20,061 bases of DNA from DYRG01 sp041161065. Its GTDB lineage: Bacteria > Pseudomonadota > Gammaproteobacteria > Beggiatoales > Beggiatoaceae. The notes beneath the pieces are model-generated. The model did not search any database. It saw only the letters and a program-made list of their open reading frames with translations, and was not told where the DNA came from. Positions within the stretch are counted from its first letter, which is position 1. The number at the start of each line of letters is the position of its first letter. Where the stretch lies: positions 1 to 20,061 of the forward strand of contig JBEAVE010000033.1 of NCBI GenBank assembly GCA_041161065.1, in the 5' to 3' direction. The position numbers and the translations under genes were made by a program. This document shows, one piece after another, positions 7,770 through 15,334 of the stretch.

Positions 7770-8684
7770 TCAATTAAAATGTTTGCGAGGATTAAAATCC
7801 GAAAATTGTAATGCCATTTGCCGATAAAAGCGTTTTATTTCTTCTGTATTTGCAACGGGTGTAATGATTTGAATAATGACATAAAAATCCCCCGCTTTTT
7901 GAGCAGGCAAACCCCGTCCTTTTAAGCGCAGTTTCTTACCCGTTTGACTATCGGGCGGGATTTTTAATTCAATTGCACCCAGAGGCGTTGGAATTTTAAC
8001 AGTTGTTCCCAATGCTGCTTCCCAAGGCGTTAAAGGCAAATCCAGAAAAATATCTTTCTCTTCAACACGATAGAAATTATGTGGGGCAAAAACAACCTCC
8101 AAATACAAATCCCCACCCGAAACCCCTTGTCCAATCAAACGTATTTTTTGTCCTTCACTAATACCTTGAGGAATTTTTACGTTCAAAGAGCGAGTCTGAT
8201 TCACTAATTTTCCTCGATCATTTAGCGTAGGTATTTGTAATTGGATTGATTTGGTTGTACCACTAAAACTATCCTCTAAATTGATTTGAATTTTAGCGTG
8301 ATGATCTTCACTTTTTCGGGGACGATGTTGATGTTGGGAGAAACCACTATTGAAACCACCCCGTCCAAAGAATGTATCAAAGAAATCACTAAAACCTGCA
8401 TTGCTCCCAGAACTAAATTCAAATCCCACATCCCAATCGGGCGGTGGACGAAATTGCTCACCTGCTCGCCAATTATTTCCTAACCGATCATACGCGGCGC
8501 GTTTCTCTGGGTCTTTTAAGACTTCATACGCTTCGTTGATTTCTTTGAAACGTTGTTCTGCATTCGGTGCTTTGCTCACATCAGGGTGAAATTCTCTCGC
8601 CAATTTCCTATAGGCTTTCTTCAAATCATCTTGGCTAACTTGTCGAGAAACGCCCATGATTTTGTAATAATCTTTGTATTCCAT
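7770..8684 (-). CDS. cbpA: DnaJ-family co-chaperone, CbpA type
   Basis: This 304-residue type II Hsp40 has an N-terminal J-domain with the HPD motif at residues 33-35, which stimulates the ATPase of Hsp70. A Gly/Phe-rich stretch (about 80-120, FFDTFFGRGGFNSGF) follows, then two beta-sheet substrate-binding domains (IPQGISEGQKIRLIGQG and IPTPLGAIELKIPPDSQTG) and a C-terminal dimer segment. The cysteine-rich zinc domain of DnaJ is absent, as in CbpA (curved DNA-binding protein). The stop of the MOSC gene is 2 nt upstream of the ATG, so the two are coupled. It is the housekeeping-type J-protein nearest to the unusual Hsp70 gene at 16363, about 8 kb away, but there is no evidence they work together. 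Confidence 0.93.
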   Translation of the reverse strand: MEYKDYYKIMGVSRQVSQDDLKKAYRKLAREFHPDVSKAPNAEQRFKEINEAYEVLKDPEKRAAYDRLGNNWRAGEQFRPPPDWDVGFEFSSGSNAGFSDFFDTFFGRGGFNSGFSQHQHRPRKSEDHHAKIQINLEDSFSGTTKSIQLQIPTLNDRGKLVNQTRSLNVKIPQGISEGQKIRLIGQGVSGGDLYLEVVFAPHNFYRVEEKDIFLDLPLTPWEAALGTTVKIPTPLGAIELKIPPDSQTGKKLRLKGRGLPAQKAGDFYVIIQIITPVANTEEIKRFYRQMALQFSDFNPRKHFN

Positions 8685-8686
8685 AA

Positions 8687-9433
8687 TTATAAAATAGTTA
8701 GTTGGTTTCCAATTCCAATAGTTCCACCGTCAATAACCTGCAAATAAAATCCCAAACAATTATGCCCGTAATGTTTCAATAAGGCTTGCGGGATTTCTAA
8801 ATCACGTTCGGCGGTTTCTGGATTCACATTAGTTGCTAAACAGCGCGTGGTATTCTTTAACCATTTGAAACGGGCAGAACCGATTTGAAATGTTTTATTT
8901 TCCCAATGAAGTTCTTCCCACGCTGACAAACCTTCAAAATACACATTTGCTCGAAAACGTAACGGGTGGATAGTTGCATTCATCTTTTGCTCTAAATCTT
9001 TTATGCTATTTAAATTCACAAAAGAAAGCACTTTTGCCGCCACATCGGAGAAACTATGATTATTTGCTTCGACAATACGCGGTTCTCCACGAATTTCGTC
9101 ACCCAAATAATCCTTAAAAAAGCGTTCTAAACGCCTCCGTTCATCGATATTTTCTAAATGCGCAGAAATCAAAAAATCATTAGGCTTTTCTATAATCAAT
9201 TCACCCTGTTGAAATCGGGTAGAAAGTGCCGCTAATTTCTCGTTTTTCATTAACATCACGAAATCAGTTTTAGGCAAATGTTTAGGATTGTTTGGATCAA
9301 AGACAGTGGTTTGATGTGCCAAGGCGTATTTTCTATCTAAGGGGATGGTTTCTCCCGCCGTCAATGAAATGTTTTGCAAAAATTCACCGCTTAACCCTTT
9401 GAAAGGGTAACGAAACAAATGTGTAATAGTCAT
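8687..9433 (-). CDS. MOSC-domain protein (YcbX/mARC-like)
   Basis: This 248-residue protein has an N-terminal MOSC_N beta-barrel (THLFRYPFKGLSGEFL, DRKYALAH) followed by a MOSC domain with the conserved cysteine C198 in NTTRCLATNVNPET. In the mARC/YcbX family this cysteine coordinates the molybdenum of the cofactor, and the proteins reduce N-hydroxylated compounds. Others act in sulfur transfer. The ferredoxin domain found in E. coli YcbX is missing, so an external electron donor would be needed. It overlaps the rhodanese gene upstream as ATGA, and the cbpA-like gene starts 2 nt downstream. moaE lies in the same run, a consistent molybdenum-cofactor link. Confidence 0.88.
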   Translation of the reverse strand: MTITHLFRYPFKGLSGEFLQNISLTAGETIPLDRKYALAHQTTVFDPNNPKHLPKTDFVMLMKNEKLAALSTRFQQGELIIEKPNDFLISAHLENIDERRRLERFFKDYLGDEIRGEPRIVEANNHSFSDVAAKVLSFVNLNSIKDLEQKMNATIHPLRFRANVYFEGLSAWEELHWENKTFQIGSARFKWLKNTTRCLATNVNPETAERDLEIPQALLKHYGHNCLGFYLQVIDGGTIGIGNQLTIL

Positions 9434-9897
9434 TTTGTTTTACCCAGTTGCTCTAAAGTTGGCGGCACAGATAAAACCGCATCAACGTCATCAATGTGAA
9501 CTTGTTGTTCTGTTTTATCAAATAAAGGTTGCTCAAAATCATTCCACCCGCGAATGCCCGTTTTTAAGGACGAGACATGTTGATAACCCATTATTTGCAT
9601 TATAAAAGCTGCCAAAACACTGCGATTTCCAGAGCGGCAAATAATCACAATCGGTTTATTTCGAGATTTGACCAATTCAGGCACAGTATCTTCATAACCA
9701 TAATCGCAAGCGGTTTCTAAAATTCCTCGCGGAACATTTAAAGAATTTGCAATATGAAATGCGTCAAATTCATACGGTTCACGCACGTCTAATAATAAAG
9801 GAGGTTGTTCTGATTCTAATAACGTTGCCAAATCCCAAGGAAAAATCTCTTGCACGGTTGGCAAACATTCATCTATCAAATCACGAAAAGTTTTCAT
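9430..9897 (-). CDS. Rhodanese-domain sulfurtransferase
   Basis: This 155-residue protein is a single rhodanese domain with LLLDVREPYEFDAFHIANSLNVPRG and an active-site loop CRSGNRS, catalytic cysteine C87. The six-residue loop fits a sulfurtransferase carrying persulfide. It lacks a signal peptide and should be cytoplasmic. The ATG overlaps the lysR stop as ATGA, and its own stop overlaps the MOSC start as ATGA, so the three genes are translationally linked. The context with a CysB-like regulator suggests a role in sulfur metabolism, which is inference. Confidence 0.92.
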   Translation of the reverse strand: MKTFRDLIDECLPTVQEIFPWDLATLLESEQPPLLLDVREPYEFDAFHIANSLNVPRGILETACDYGYEDTVPELVKSRNKPIVIICRSGNRSVLAAFIMQIMGYQHVSSLKTGIRGWNDFEQPLFDKTEQQVHIDDVDAVLSVPPTLEQLGKTK

Positions 9898-10826
9898 GGT
9901 ATATTCATAGAAACAAAAAATTCAGGGTCCATCATTTCAATAAAACGACGCGCGGCTGGGGTAAGAAACTTACCTTTGCGCATCACGATTCCATAGTGCC
10001 GTTTTGGGAAATATTTTGCTAACGGAATTTGACCGAGTTCTTCTTTTCCTGTTAAACAAATATTGGTAACAATTGAAATGCCCAATCCCATAGAAACATA
10101 ACGCTTAATAACTTCCCAACTGCCCGCTTCTAATGTTACTCGATAATCGATTTCATTCTCTCGAAAAACATTTTTAGCAACGCCCCAAGTGCTCAATTGT
10201 GGGGACGGCATAATTAAACCATAAGGGGTAATTTCTTGCAAGTTAAACGGTTTCTTTTCTAATAACGGATGATTAGGTGGTGTAATCAAAATTGGGTCAT
10301 AAGTATAAACGGGGTGAAATGAAATATCTTTAGGAATTTCCAATAAAGAACCTACTGCAAAATCCACTTCATTTGATCTAAGTTGTTCTAATCGTGCTTT
10401 ACCCGTGACATTATGCAAACGTAATTTCACGTTGGGGTAACTTTCATTAAAACGTTTCATCATGTCGGGTAAAATGTACAAAATGGCGGATTCGCCCGCC
10501 GCGATGTCTAATTCGCCGGTTTCAACTTGTCCTTGGTGCATGGCGAAGGTGTCGGAGAGCGAATCTATCCCTTCAATCAAGGGGATAGCTAATTCATAGA
10601 GGGTTTTTCCGGCGGGCGTTAAAGCAATGGACGGACCGCGTCTTTCAAATAAAGTGGTGTCAAATTCGCGTTCTAAGGCTTTGATTTGTAAAGAAACCGA
10701 TGGCTGACTTAAAAATAACCGATCGGCAGCTTTTGAAATGCTCCCCGTTTGCGCGGCGTGGCAAAAAGCGCGTAATTGTTTGAGGCGATTTTTTTTGTAA
10801 TAAAAGCGATTGGAAGATTGTCCCAT
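9894..10826 (-). CDS. LysR-family transcriptional regulator, CysB/CbbR-like
   Basis: This 310-residue regulator has an N-terminal winged helix-turn-helix at about residues 14-75 (LKQLRAFCHAAQTGSISKAA, LSQPSVSLQIKALEREFDTTLFER) and a periplasmic-binding-protein-like effector domain at 100-300. The sequence resembles CysB-type and CbbR-type regulators; the effector cannot be read from sequence. AAGGA lies 8 nt before the ATG. It is divergent from aceB and is the first gene of the rhodanese-MOSC run. LysR proteins often control a divergent gene, so control of aceBA is possible. Its overlap with the rhodanese gene instead points to sulfur metabolism. Confidence 0.9.
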   Translation of the reverse strand: MGQSSNRFYYKKNRLKQLRAFCHAAQTGSISKAADRLFLSQPSVSLQIKALEREFDTTLFERRGPSIALTPAGKTLYELAIPLIEGIDSLSDTFAMHQGQVETGELDIAAGESAILYILPDMMKRFNESYPNVKLRLHNVTGKARLEQLRSNEVDFAVGSLLEIPKDISFHPVYTYDPILITPPNHPLLEKKPFNLQEITPYGLIMPSPQLSTWGVAKNVFRENEIDYRVTLEAGSWEVIKRYVSMGLGISIVTNICLTGKEELGQIPLAKYFPKRHYGIVMRKGKFLTPAARRFIEMMDPEFFVSMNIP

Positions 10827-10861
10827 GCGTATTTCCTTGTTTTTAGTGGATTTATAGAAAA

Positions 10862-10881
10862 AAGCAATTCAAATTTTGCTT
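10862..10881. promoter_or_regulatory. Dyad in the lysR/aceB divergent region, candidate LysR-type site
   Basis: AAGCAA (10862-10867) and TTGCTT (10876-10881) form a perfect 6-bp inverted repeat with an 8-bp AT-rich spacer, 36 bp upstream of the lysR start. LysR-family proteins bind interrupted dyads close to their own promoters. A second, weaker dyad (GTTGT at 10966-10970, ACAAC at 10984-10988) lies nearer aceB. Binding is inferred from position and symmetry only. Confidence 0.4.
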
Positions 10882-10995
10882 ATATTAACATATCCAATAA
10901 AACAAATTAACAGATTTTGCTTGTGTTTGCTGCACTGCAACGTGACAATGTAATAAAGTTGTAATGTTGTCGCGGGCAATCGCACAACTATTTGA

Positions 10996-11024
10996 TTGAT
11001 TAGGTCATTAACGCCATTTATAAC
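10996..11024 (+). promoter_or_regulatory. Candidate sigma-70 promoter for aceBA
   Basis: TTGATT (10996-11001) and TATAAC (11019-11024) are separated by 17 bp, close to the sigma-70 consensus. Transcription would begin near 11031, giving a leader of only about 13 nt that still contains the AGGA ribosome site at 11033-11036. The GTTGT/ACAAC dyad lies immediately upstream and could bind a regulator. Confidence 0.5.
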
Positions 11025-11043
11025 GAAAACACAGGAAATCGCC

Positions 11044-12639
11044 ATGTCCCAACCCACTTTGCAGCACAACGGTCTTGAAGTTTTTGCTGATATTGCGCCC
11101 TACGCCGAGATTTTAACGCCTGAAGCACTTGATTTTGTTGCGGAAATTGCCCGCAAGTTTAGTGGTCGCCGTGATGAACTATTGCAACGTCGAGTCGCAC
11201 GTCAAGCCGAATTGAATGCAGGCAAACTTCCTGATTTTCTTGAAGAAACTCAACATATTCGTGATTCCGAATGGACGGTCGCGCCCACACCTGCGGATTT
11301 GCAAGATCGCCGCGTTGAAATTACCGGTCCCGTTGATCGCAAAATGGTGATTAACGCCTTGAATTCTGGCGCAAAAGTTTTCATGGCGGATTTTGAAGAT
11401 TCCTCAAGCCCCACGTGGGAATTAATGGCGGGCGGGCAACTCAATATGCGTGATGCCGTGCGCAAAACCATTGCATTTTCTACCCCTGAAAAAGAATACA
11501 AATTAAATGAAAAAACCGCCACTTTATTAGTGCGTCCGCGCGGTTGGCATTTAGATGAAAAACATATCAAAGTCGACGGCAAAGTGATCGCAGGTTGCTT
11601 TATGGATTTTGGTTTGTATTTCTTCCACAATATTAAAGAACTTTTAGCGAGAAAATCGGGAGCTTATTTCTATCTTCCAAAAATGGAAAGCCACTTAGAA
11701 GCGCGTTTGTGGAATGATATTTTTAATTTCGCTCAAGACAAATTAAATATTCCGCGCGGCACAATTAAAGTCACGGTGTTAATTGAAACCATTCTCGCCA
11801 GCTTTGAAATGGACGAGATTTTATATGAATTAAAAGATCACATTGTGGGATTAAATTGCGGACGCTGGGATTATATTTTTAGCTTTATCAAGAAGTTCCA
11901 AGCGAACCCTGAATGGGTTTTACCCGAACGCGCAGAAGTCACAATGGCGAGTCATTTCTTGAGTGCTTATTCACAATTAGTGATTAAAACTTGTCACCGT
12001 AGAAATGCCCATGCAATGGGTGGCATGGCGGCGCAAATCCCGATTAAAAACAATCCAGAAATCAATGAAGCGGCACTCGCAAAAGTGCGTGCTGATAAAG
12101 AACGTGAAGCCAAAAATGGTCACGATGGAACTTGGGTTGCTCACCCTGCGCTTGTTCCAATTGCAATGGAAATTTTTGACAAATATATGCCAACACCACA
12201 TCAAAAGCATGTTATGCGTGATGATGTGAAAGTGACGGCGGCAGATTTATTACAAGTTCCTTCGGGAAATATTTCTGAAGGCGGTTTGAGAAATAACATT
12301 AACGTTGCTTTGCATTATTTGGCAGCGTGGTTAAGCGGCAATGGTTGCGTTCCCCTTCATAACCTGATGGAAGACGCGGCGACTGCTGAAATCGCCCGTG
12401 CGCAACTCTGGCAATGGATTCGTTACCCCAAAGGTCAGTTAGCAGACGGACGTAAGGTCACTGCGCAGATGTTTCGCGACATTTTAGCGCAGGAACTTCA
12501 TGCCATTCGTACACAGGTCAGCGATCAAGCCTATCAAGACGGTCGCTTCGCTTTGGCGGCAGAACTCCTCGATCAAATCACCACAAGTGACACGTTCGCC
12601 GAGTTTCTGACCCTCGTGGCTTACGAACATCTTTCTTAA
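11044..12639 (+). CDS. aceB: Malate synthase A
   Basis: This 531-residue enzyme condenses glyoxylate with acetyl-CoA to malate, the second step of the glyoxylate shunt, in the cytoplasm. It belongs to the roughly 530-residue malate synthase A type: the GPVDRKMVINALNSGAKVFM segment and MADFEDSSSPTW, the YFYLPKMESHLEARLW motif, ETILASFEMDEILYEL and GLNCGRWDYIFSFIK are all present. The catalytic aspartate lies in HNLMEDAATAEIAR near residue 440. The ATG at 11044 has AGGA 7 nt upstream; the frame is open to 10996, but only via a TTG with no ribosome site. aceA follows after 29 nt, so the pair is an operon. Confidence 0.97.
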   Translation: MSQPTLQHNGLEVFADIAPYAEILTPEALDFVAEIARKFSGRRDELLQRRVARQAELNAGKLPDFLEETQHIRDSEWTVAPTPADLQDRRVEITGPVDRKMVINALNSGAKVFMADFEDSSSPTWELMAGGQLNMRDAVRKTIAFSTPEKEYKLNEKTATLLVRPRGWHLDEKHIKVDGKVIAGCFMDFGLYFFHNIKELLARKSGAYFYLPKMESHLEARLWNDIFNFAQDKLNIPRGTIKVTVLIETILASFEMDEILYELKDHIVGLNCGRWDYIFSFIKKFQANPEWVLPERAEVTMASHFLSAYSQLVIKTCHRRNAHAMGGMAAQIPIKNNPEINEAALAKVRADKEREAKNGHDGTWVAHPALVPIAMEIFDKYMPTPHQKHVMRDDVKVTAADLLQVPSGNISEGGLRNNINVALHYLAAWLSGNGCVPLHNLMEDAATAEIARAQLWQWIRYPKGQLADGRKVTAQMFRDILAQELHAIRTQVSDQAYQDGRFALAAELLDQITTSDTFAEFLTLVAYEHLS

Positions 12640-12668
12640 ATAAATTTAATAGCTTACGGAGAATTCAG

Positions 12669-13982
12669 ATGACGAAAGAAAACACGATGTCCCGCGCCGC
12701 TCAGGTCGAAGCGTTGAAAAAAGACTGGGCTGAAAATCCCCGCTGGAAAGGTATCAAACGCGGCTACACCGCTGAAGACGTGGTTCGCTTACGCGGCTCT
12801 TTAATGGTTGAAAACACCCTTGCTCGTAACGGCGCAGAAAAACTCTGGAATTTGGTCAACAATGAACCTTATGTCAACTGCTTAGGCGCGCTCACTGGCG
12901 GTCAAGCCATGCAACAAGTTAAAGCTGGCATCAAAGCAATTTACTTATCAGGTTGGCAAGTGGCAGCGGATAACAACTCCTACATGGCGATGTATCCCGA
13001 CCAATCTTTATACCCCGTCAATTCAGTGCCAGCGGTTGTTGAGCGTATTAACAACTCATTCAAACGCGCTGACGAAATCCAATGGTCAAAAGGCGTGAAC
13101 CCTGGCGACAAAGGTTATGTTGATTACTTTGTGCCAATCGTTGCAGACGCAGAAGCAGGTTTCGGCGGTGTTTTAAATGCTTACGAATTAATGAAAGCGA
13201 TGATTCGTGCGGGTGCGGGCGGCGTTCACTTTGAAGACCAATTAGCGTCTGTAAAAAAATGCGGTCACATGGGTGGTAAAGTTTTAGTTCCTTCACAAGA
13301 AGCAGTTCAAAAACTCATCGCAGCACGTTTAGCAGCTGACGTGTATGGCATTCCTACCGTGATTTTAGCGCGTACCGATGCGGAAGCGGCTGATTTATTG
13401 ACCTCTGATTACGACGAAAACGACAAACCTTTCTGCACGGGCGAACGTACACCCGAAGGTTTCTACAAAACTAAGAAAGGCTTAGATCAAGCGATTTCTC
13501 GTGGTTTAGCGTATGCGCCTTATGCAGATATGGTGTGGTGCGAAACAGGTACACCTGATTTAGAATTTGCGCGTAAATTTGCCGAAGCAGTTCGTGCAAA
13601 ATATCCAGAAAAATTATTGGCTTACAACTGCTCGCCTTCTTTCAACTGGAAGAAAAACCTCGACGACGCAACCATCGCCAAATTCCAACGCGAACTCGGT
13701 GCAATGGGCTACAAATACCAATTCATTACGTTGGCTGGTATTCACTCAATGTGGTACAACATGTTTGATTTGGCACAAGATTATGTGGCTCGCGGCATGT
13801 CTGCTTACGTTGAGAAAGTTCAAGAACCCGAATTTGCAGCACGTGATCGTGGTTACACTTTCGTTTCTCACCAACAAGAAGTCGGCACGGGCTACTTTGA
13901 TGACGTAACAACCGTCATTCAAGGCGGCACTTCTTCCGTAACTGCATTAACAGGTTCAACCGAAGAAGAACAATTCCACTAA
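12669..13982 (+). CDS. aceA: Isocitrate lyase
   Basis: This 437-residue enzyme splits isocitrate into succinate and glyoxylate, the entry step of the glyoxylate shunt, allowing growth on acetate or fatty acids. The catalytic cysteine C198 sits in the signature KKCGHMGGK. SGWQVAADNN, YPDQSLYP, DAEAGFGGVLNA, VHFEDQ and the C-terminal SSVTALTGSTEEEQFH are typical of the short proteobacterial form (E. coli AceA is 434 residues). GGAG precedes the ATG by 7 nt. The 3' part, from about residue 265 to the stop, is repeated in the pseudogene at 19111-19642. This copy is intact and is probably the active one; whether its 3' end is native or arrived with the cassette cannot be told from this window. Confidence 0.98.
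   Translation: MTKENTMSRAAQVEALKKDWAENPRWKGIKRGYTAEDVVRLRGSLMVENTLARNGAEKLWNLVNNEPYVNCLGALTGGQAMQQVKAGIKAIYLSGWQVAADNNSYMAMYPDQSLYPVNSVPAVVERINNSFKRADEIQWSKGVNPGDKGYVDYFVPIVADAEAGFGGVLNAYELMKAMIRAGAGGVHFEDQLASVKKCGHMGGKVLVPSQEAVQKLIAARLAADVYGIPTVILARTDAEAADLLTSDYDENDKPFCTGERTPEGFYKTKKGLDQAISRGLAYAPYADMVWCETGTPDLEFARKFAEAVRAKYPEKLLAYNCSPSFNWKKNLDDATIAKFQRELGAMGYKYQFITLAGIHSMWYNMFDLAQDYVARGMSAYVEKVQEPEFAARDRGYTFVSHQQEVGTGYFDDVTTVIQGGTSSVTALTGSTEEEQFH
13481..13982 (+). repeat. Long direct repeat, upstream copy (3' end of aceA)
   Basis: This 502-bp segment aligns without gaps to 19141-19642 at a constant offset of 5,660 bp. By eye I count 31 mismatches, about 94% identity. Only two residues differ between the encoded proteins over the aligned coding part (Tyr/Phe and Arg/Lys). 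Homology continues weakly upstream to about 13461 and downstream through a related terminator. Confidence 0.93.
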
Positions 13983-14010
13983 AATCTTCTTCTTTTAGTT
14001 CTTGACAAAT

Positions 14011-14046
14011 AAACCCAGATCGTTTGACAATGCTCTGGGTTTTTGT
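14011..14046 (+). terminator. Rho-independent terminator of aceBA
   Basis: AAACCCAGA (14011-14019) pairs with TCTGGGTTT (14034-14042) in a 9-bp stem with a 14-nt loop, followed by a T-rich tract. It lies 28 nt after the aceA stop. A diverged version with the same AAACCCAGATC left arm follows the second aceA copy. Confidence 0.88.
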
Positions 14047-14072
14047 TGTGTTAGCTTGTGCGAGGAGAAAGC

Positions 14073-15233
14073 ATGGGATTTCCAAAATACCGTGAAGACG
14101 ATCAAGATCGTTGGGAAGAAAATAATAGCAGCAAAGTAGAAAAAAATAATTTGAATCAACCAGAAACATTTATTTGTTGTTATTGTGGAAATAAGCAGTA
14201 CAAGTCAACTAAAGAATTACATATTCATATTAGTGTAAGTCACCCTGTAGAAAGACCGGTTATATGTATTAATGGTAAAACAGTTACTTCTGAGGAAACT
14301 ATTCGAACGACAATACAAGCTATTGAATTATCCAATGTACAGAAAATAATGGTGAGTAAAGATGGGGGCAATTACCAAGAATGGACATCAGAAGAATTAA
14401 AAGTTAATCTTTCTAACAACTCTCATTATTCAATAAAGTTGATAAATAAAGATTTGCTAGATAAACGCCCTGTAGAATCAACATACATTTTCAACATCAA
14501 GATTCCAGATGAATCAGAAATTAAAAAGGTCGATAATAACTTCACTAATATGCTTATAATCGACAATGTTAAAATGAGGGATGTTCGCCACTTTTCAGAT
14601 GCTTGCTCAAAATACCAAAGTGCTATTGAATACGCTAGTGCATTAGCAGATTATATGGTAGGAATTATGATAAAAGATCAAAATCCTAATTCTGAGGTAG
14701 TTTTACCATTAGCAAAATACCCTGAAAAGTTACAAAAAGCACTTATTGTTCTAAATAATTTTAATAGTCCAATTTCTAAAATTATTTGTGCCCTAATAAA
14801 ATTTAATATCAATGACTTCACAAAGCAACCTATTCCATGTGGCATTGGATTACTTGATAGCATAAATAGCTTTTTTCACGGTATTACCTCAGAGAAGGCT
14901 ATATTGGTTTCGTGCAATGGTGAACAATCTGAAAAAATTAAGTATTTAATTGACAGAGATTCTTTTTATATCTTTACTTTATTTGAAAAAATAGGTAAAG
15001 AAAAAAACAAAGAAAATATTCTCATAGAATTGTCTAAAATTACTACTACTAATAGACTTGATTACGATCGATCTAAAATACATGTATTAACAGTATTTAT
15101 TGCAGATATATTAAATGATAATAATTTTAAGGAACAAACTTTAAAATACCTTGTTAATGATCAAATGTTTGGAAGATGGGCAGAATCACAGTTGCGTTCT
15201 CTGAATACCAATTTTAACGCTGATCACGATTAA
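14073..15233 (+). CDS. C2H2 zinc-finger protein of the Hsp70 cassette, function unknown
   Basis: This 386-residue protein is not one I recognise. Near the N-terminus, after a charged disordered stretch, it has a single C2H2-type finger: C35-x2-C38-x13-H52-x4-H57. Residues about 60-150 look like an all-beta module (VICINGKTVTSEETI, KIMVSKDGGNYQEWTSEEL, HYSIKLINKD, YIFNIKIPD). The rest, about 155-380, looks mainly helical with no catalytic motif that I can see. There is no signal peptide or membrane helix. The ATG at 14073 has a strong GAGGAG site 6 nt upstream and is preferred to a GTG at 14058. It is the first of three same-strand genes before the Hsp70, separated from the next by 101 nt. The sequence is much AT-richer than aceA next door, a sign of acquisition. 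The finger suggests binding of nucleic acid or protein. Confidence 0.8.
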   Translation: MGFPKYREDDQDRWEENNSSKVEKNNLNQPETFICCYCGNKQYKSTKELHIHISVSHPVERPVICINGKTVTSEETIRTTIQAIELSNVQKIMVSKDGGNYQEWTSEELKVNLSNNSHYSIKLINKDLLDKRPVESTYIFNIKIPDESEIKKVDNNFTNMLIIDNVKMRDVRHFSDACSKYQSAIEYASALADYMVGIMIKDQNPNSEVVLPLAKYPEKLQKALIVLNNFNSPISKIICALIKFNINDFTKQPIPCGIGLLDSINSFFHGITSEKAILVSCNGEQSEKIKYLIDRDSFYIFTLFEKIGKEKNKENILIELSKITTTNRLDYDRSKIHVLTVFIADILNDNNFKEQTLKYLVNDQMFGRWAESQLRSLNTNFNADHD

Positions 15234-15277
15234 GCCAGACTTTTAAGTTCAAGAATTTATTGGGATTTTTTTGCCAT

Positions 15278-15313
15278 AATCTACTAATAGATTCTAAGAA
15301 CATCTCGTATAAA
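15278..15313 (+). promoter_or_regulatory. Palindrome and -10-like box before the coiled-coil gene
   Basis: AATCTA (15278-15283) and TAGATT (15288-15293) form a perfect 6-bp dyad with a 4-bp spacer, followed 14 bp later by TATAAA (15308-15313). No good -35 box is present at the right distance. This could be an operator and activated promoter for the second and third cassette genes. The sequence is AT-rich, so chance is possible. Confidence 0.3.
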
Positions 15314-15334
15314 TATTTTAGGAAAAATTAGAGA

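Noticed and set aside
10996..11043. TTG-initiated extension of malate synthase
   Set aside because: It covers the likely promoter and has no ribosome site; the ATG at 11044 has AGGA at good spacing.
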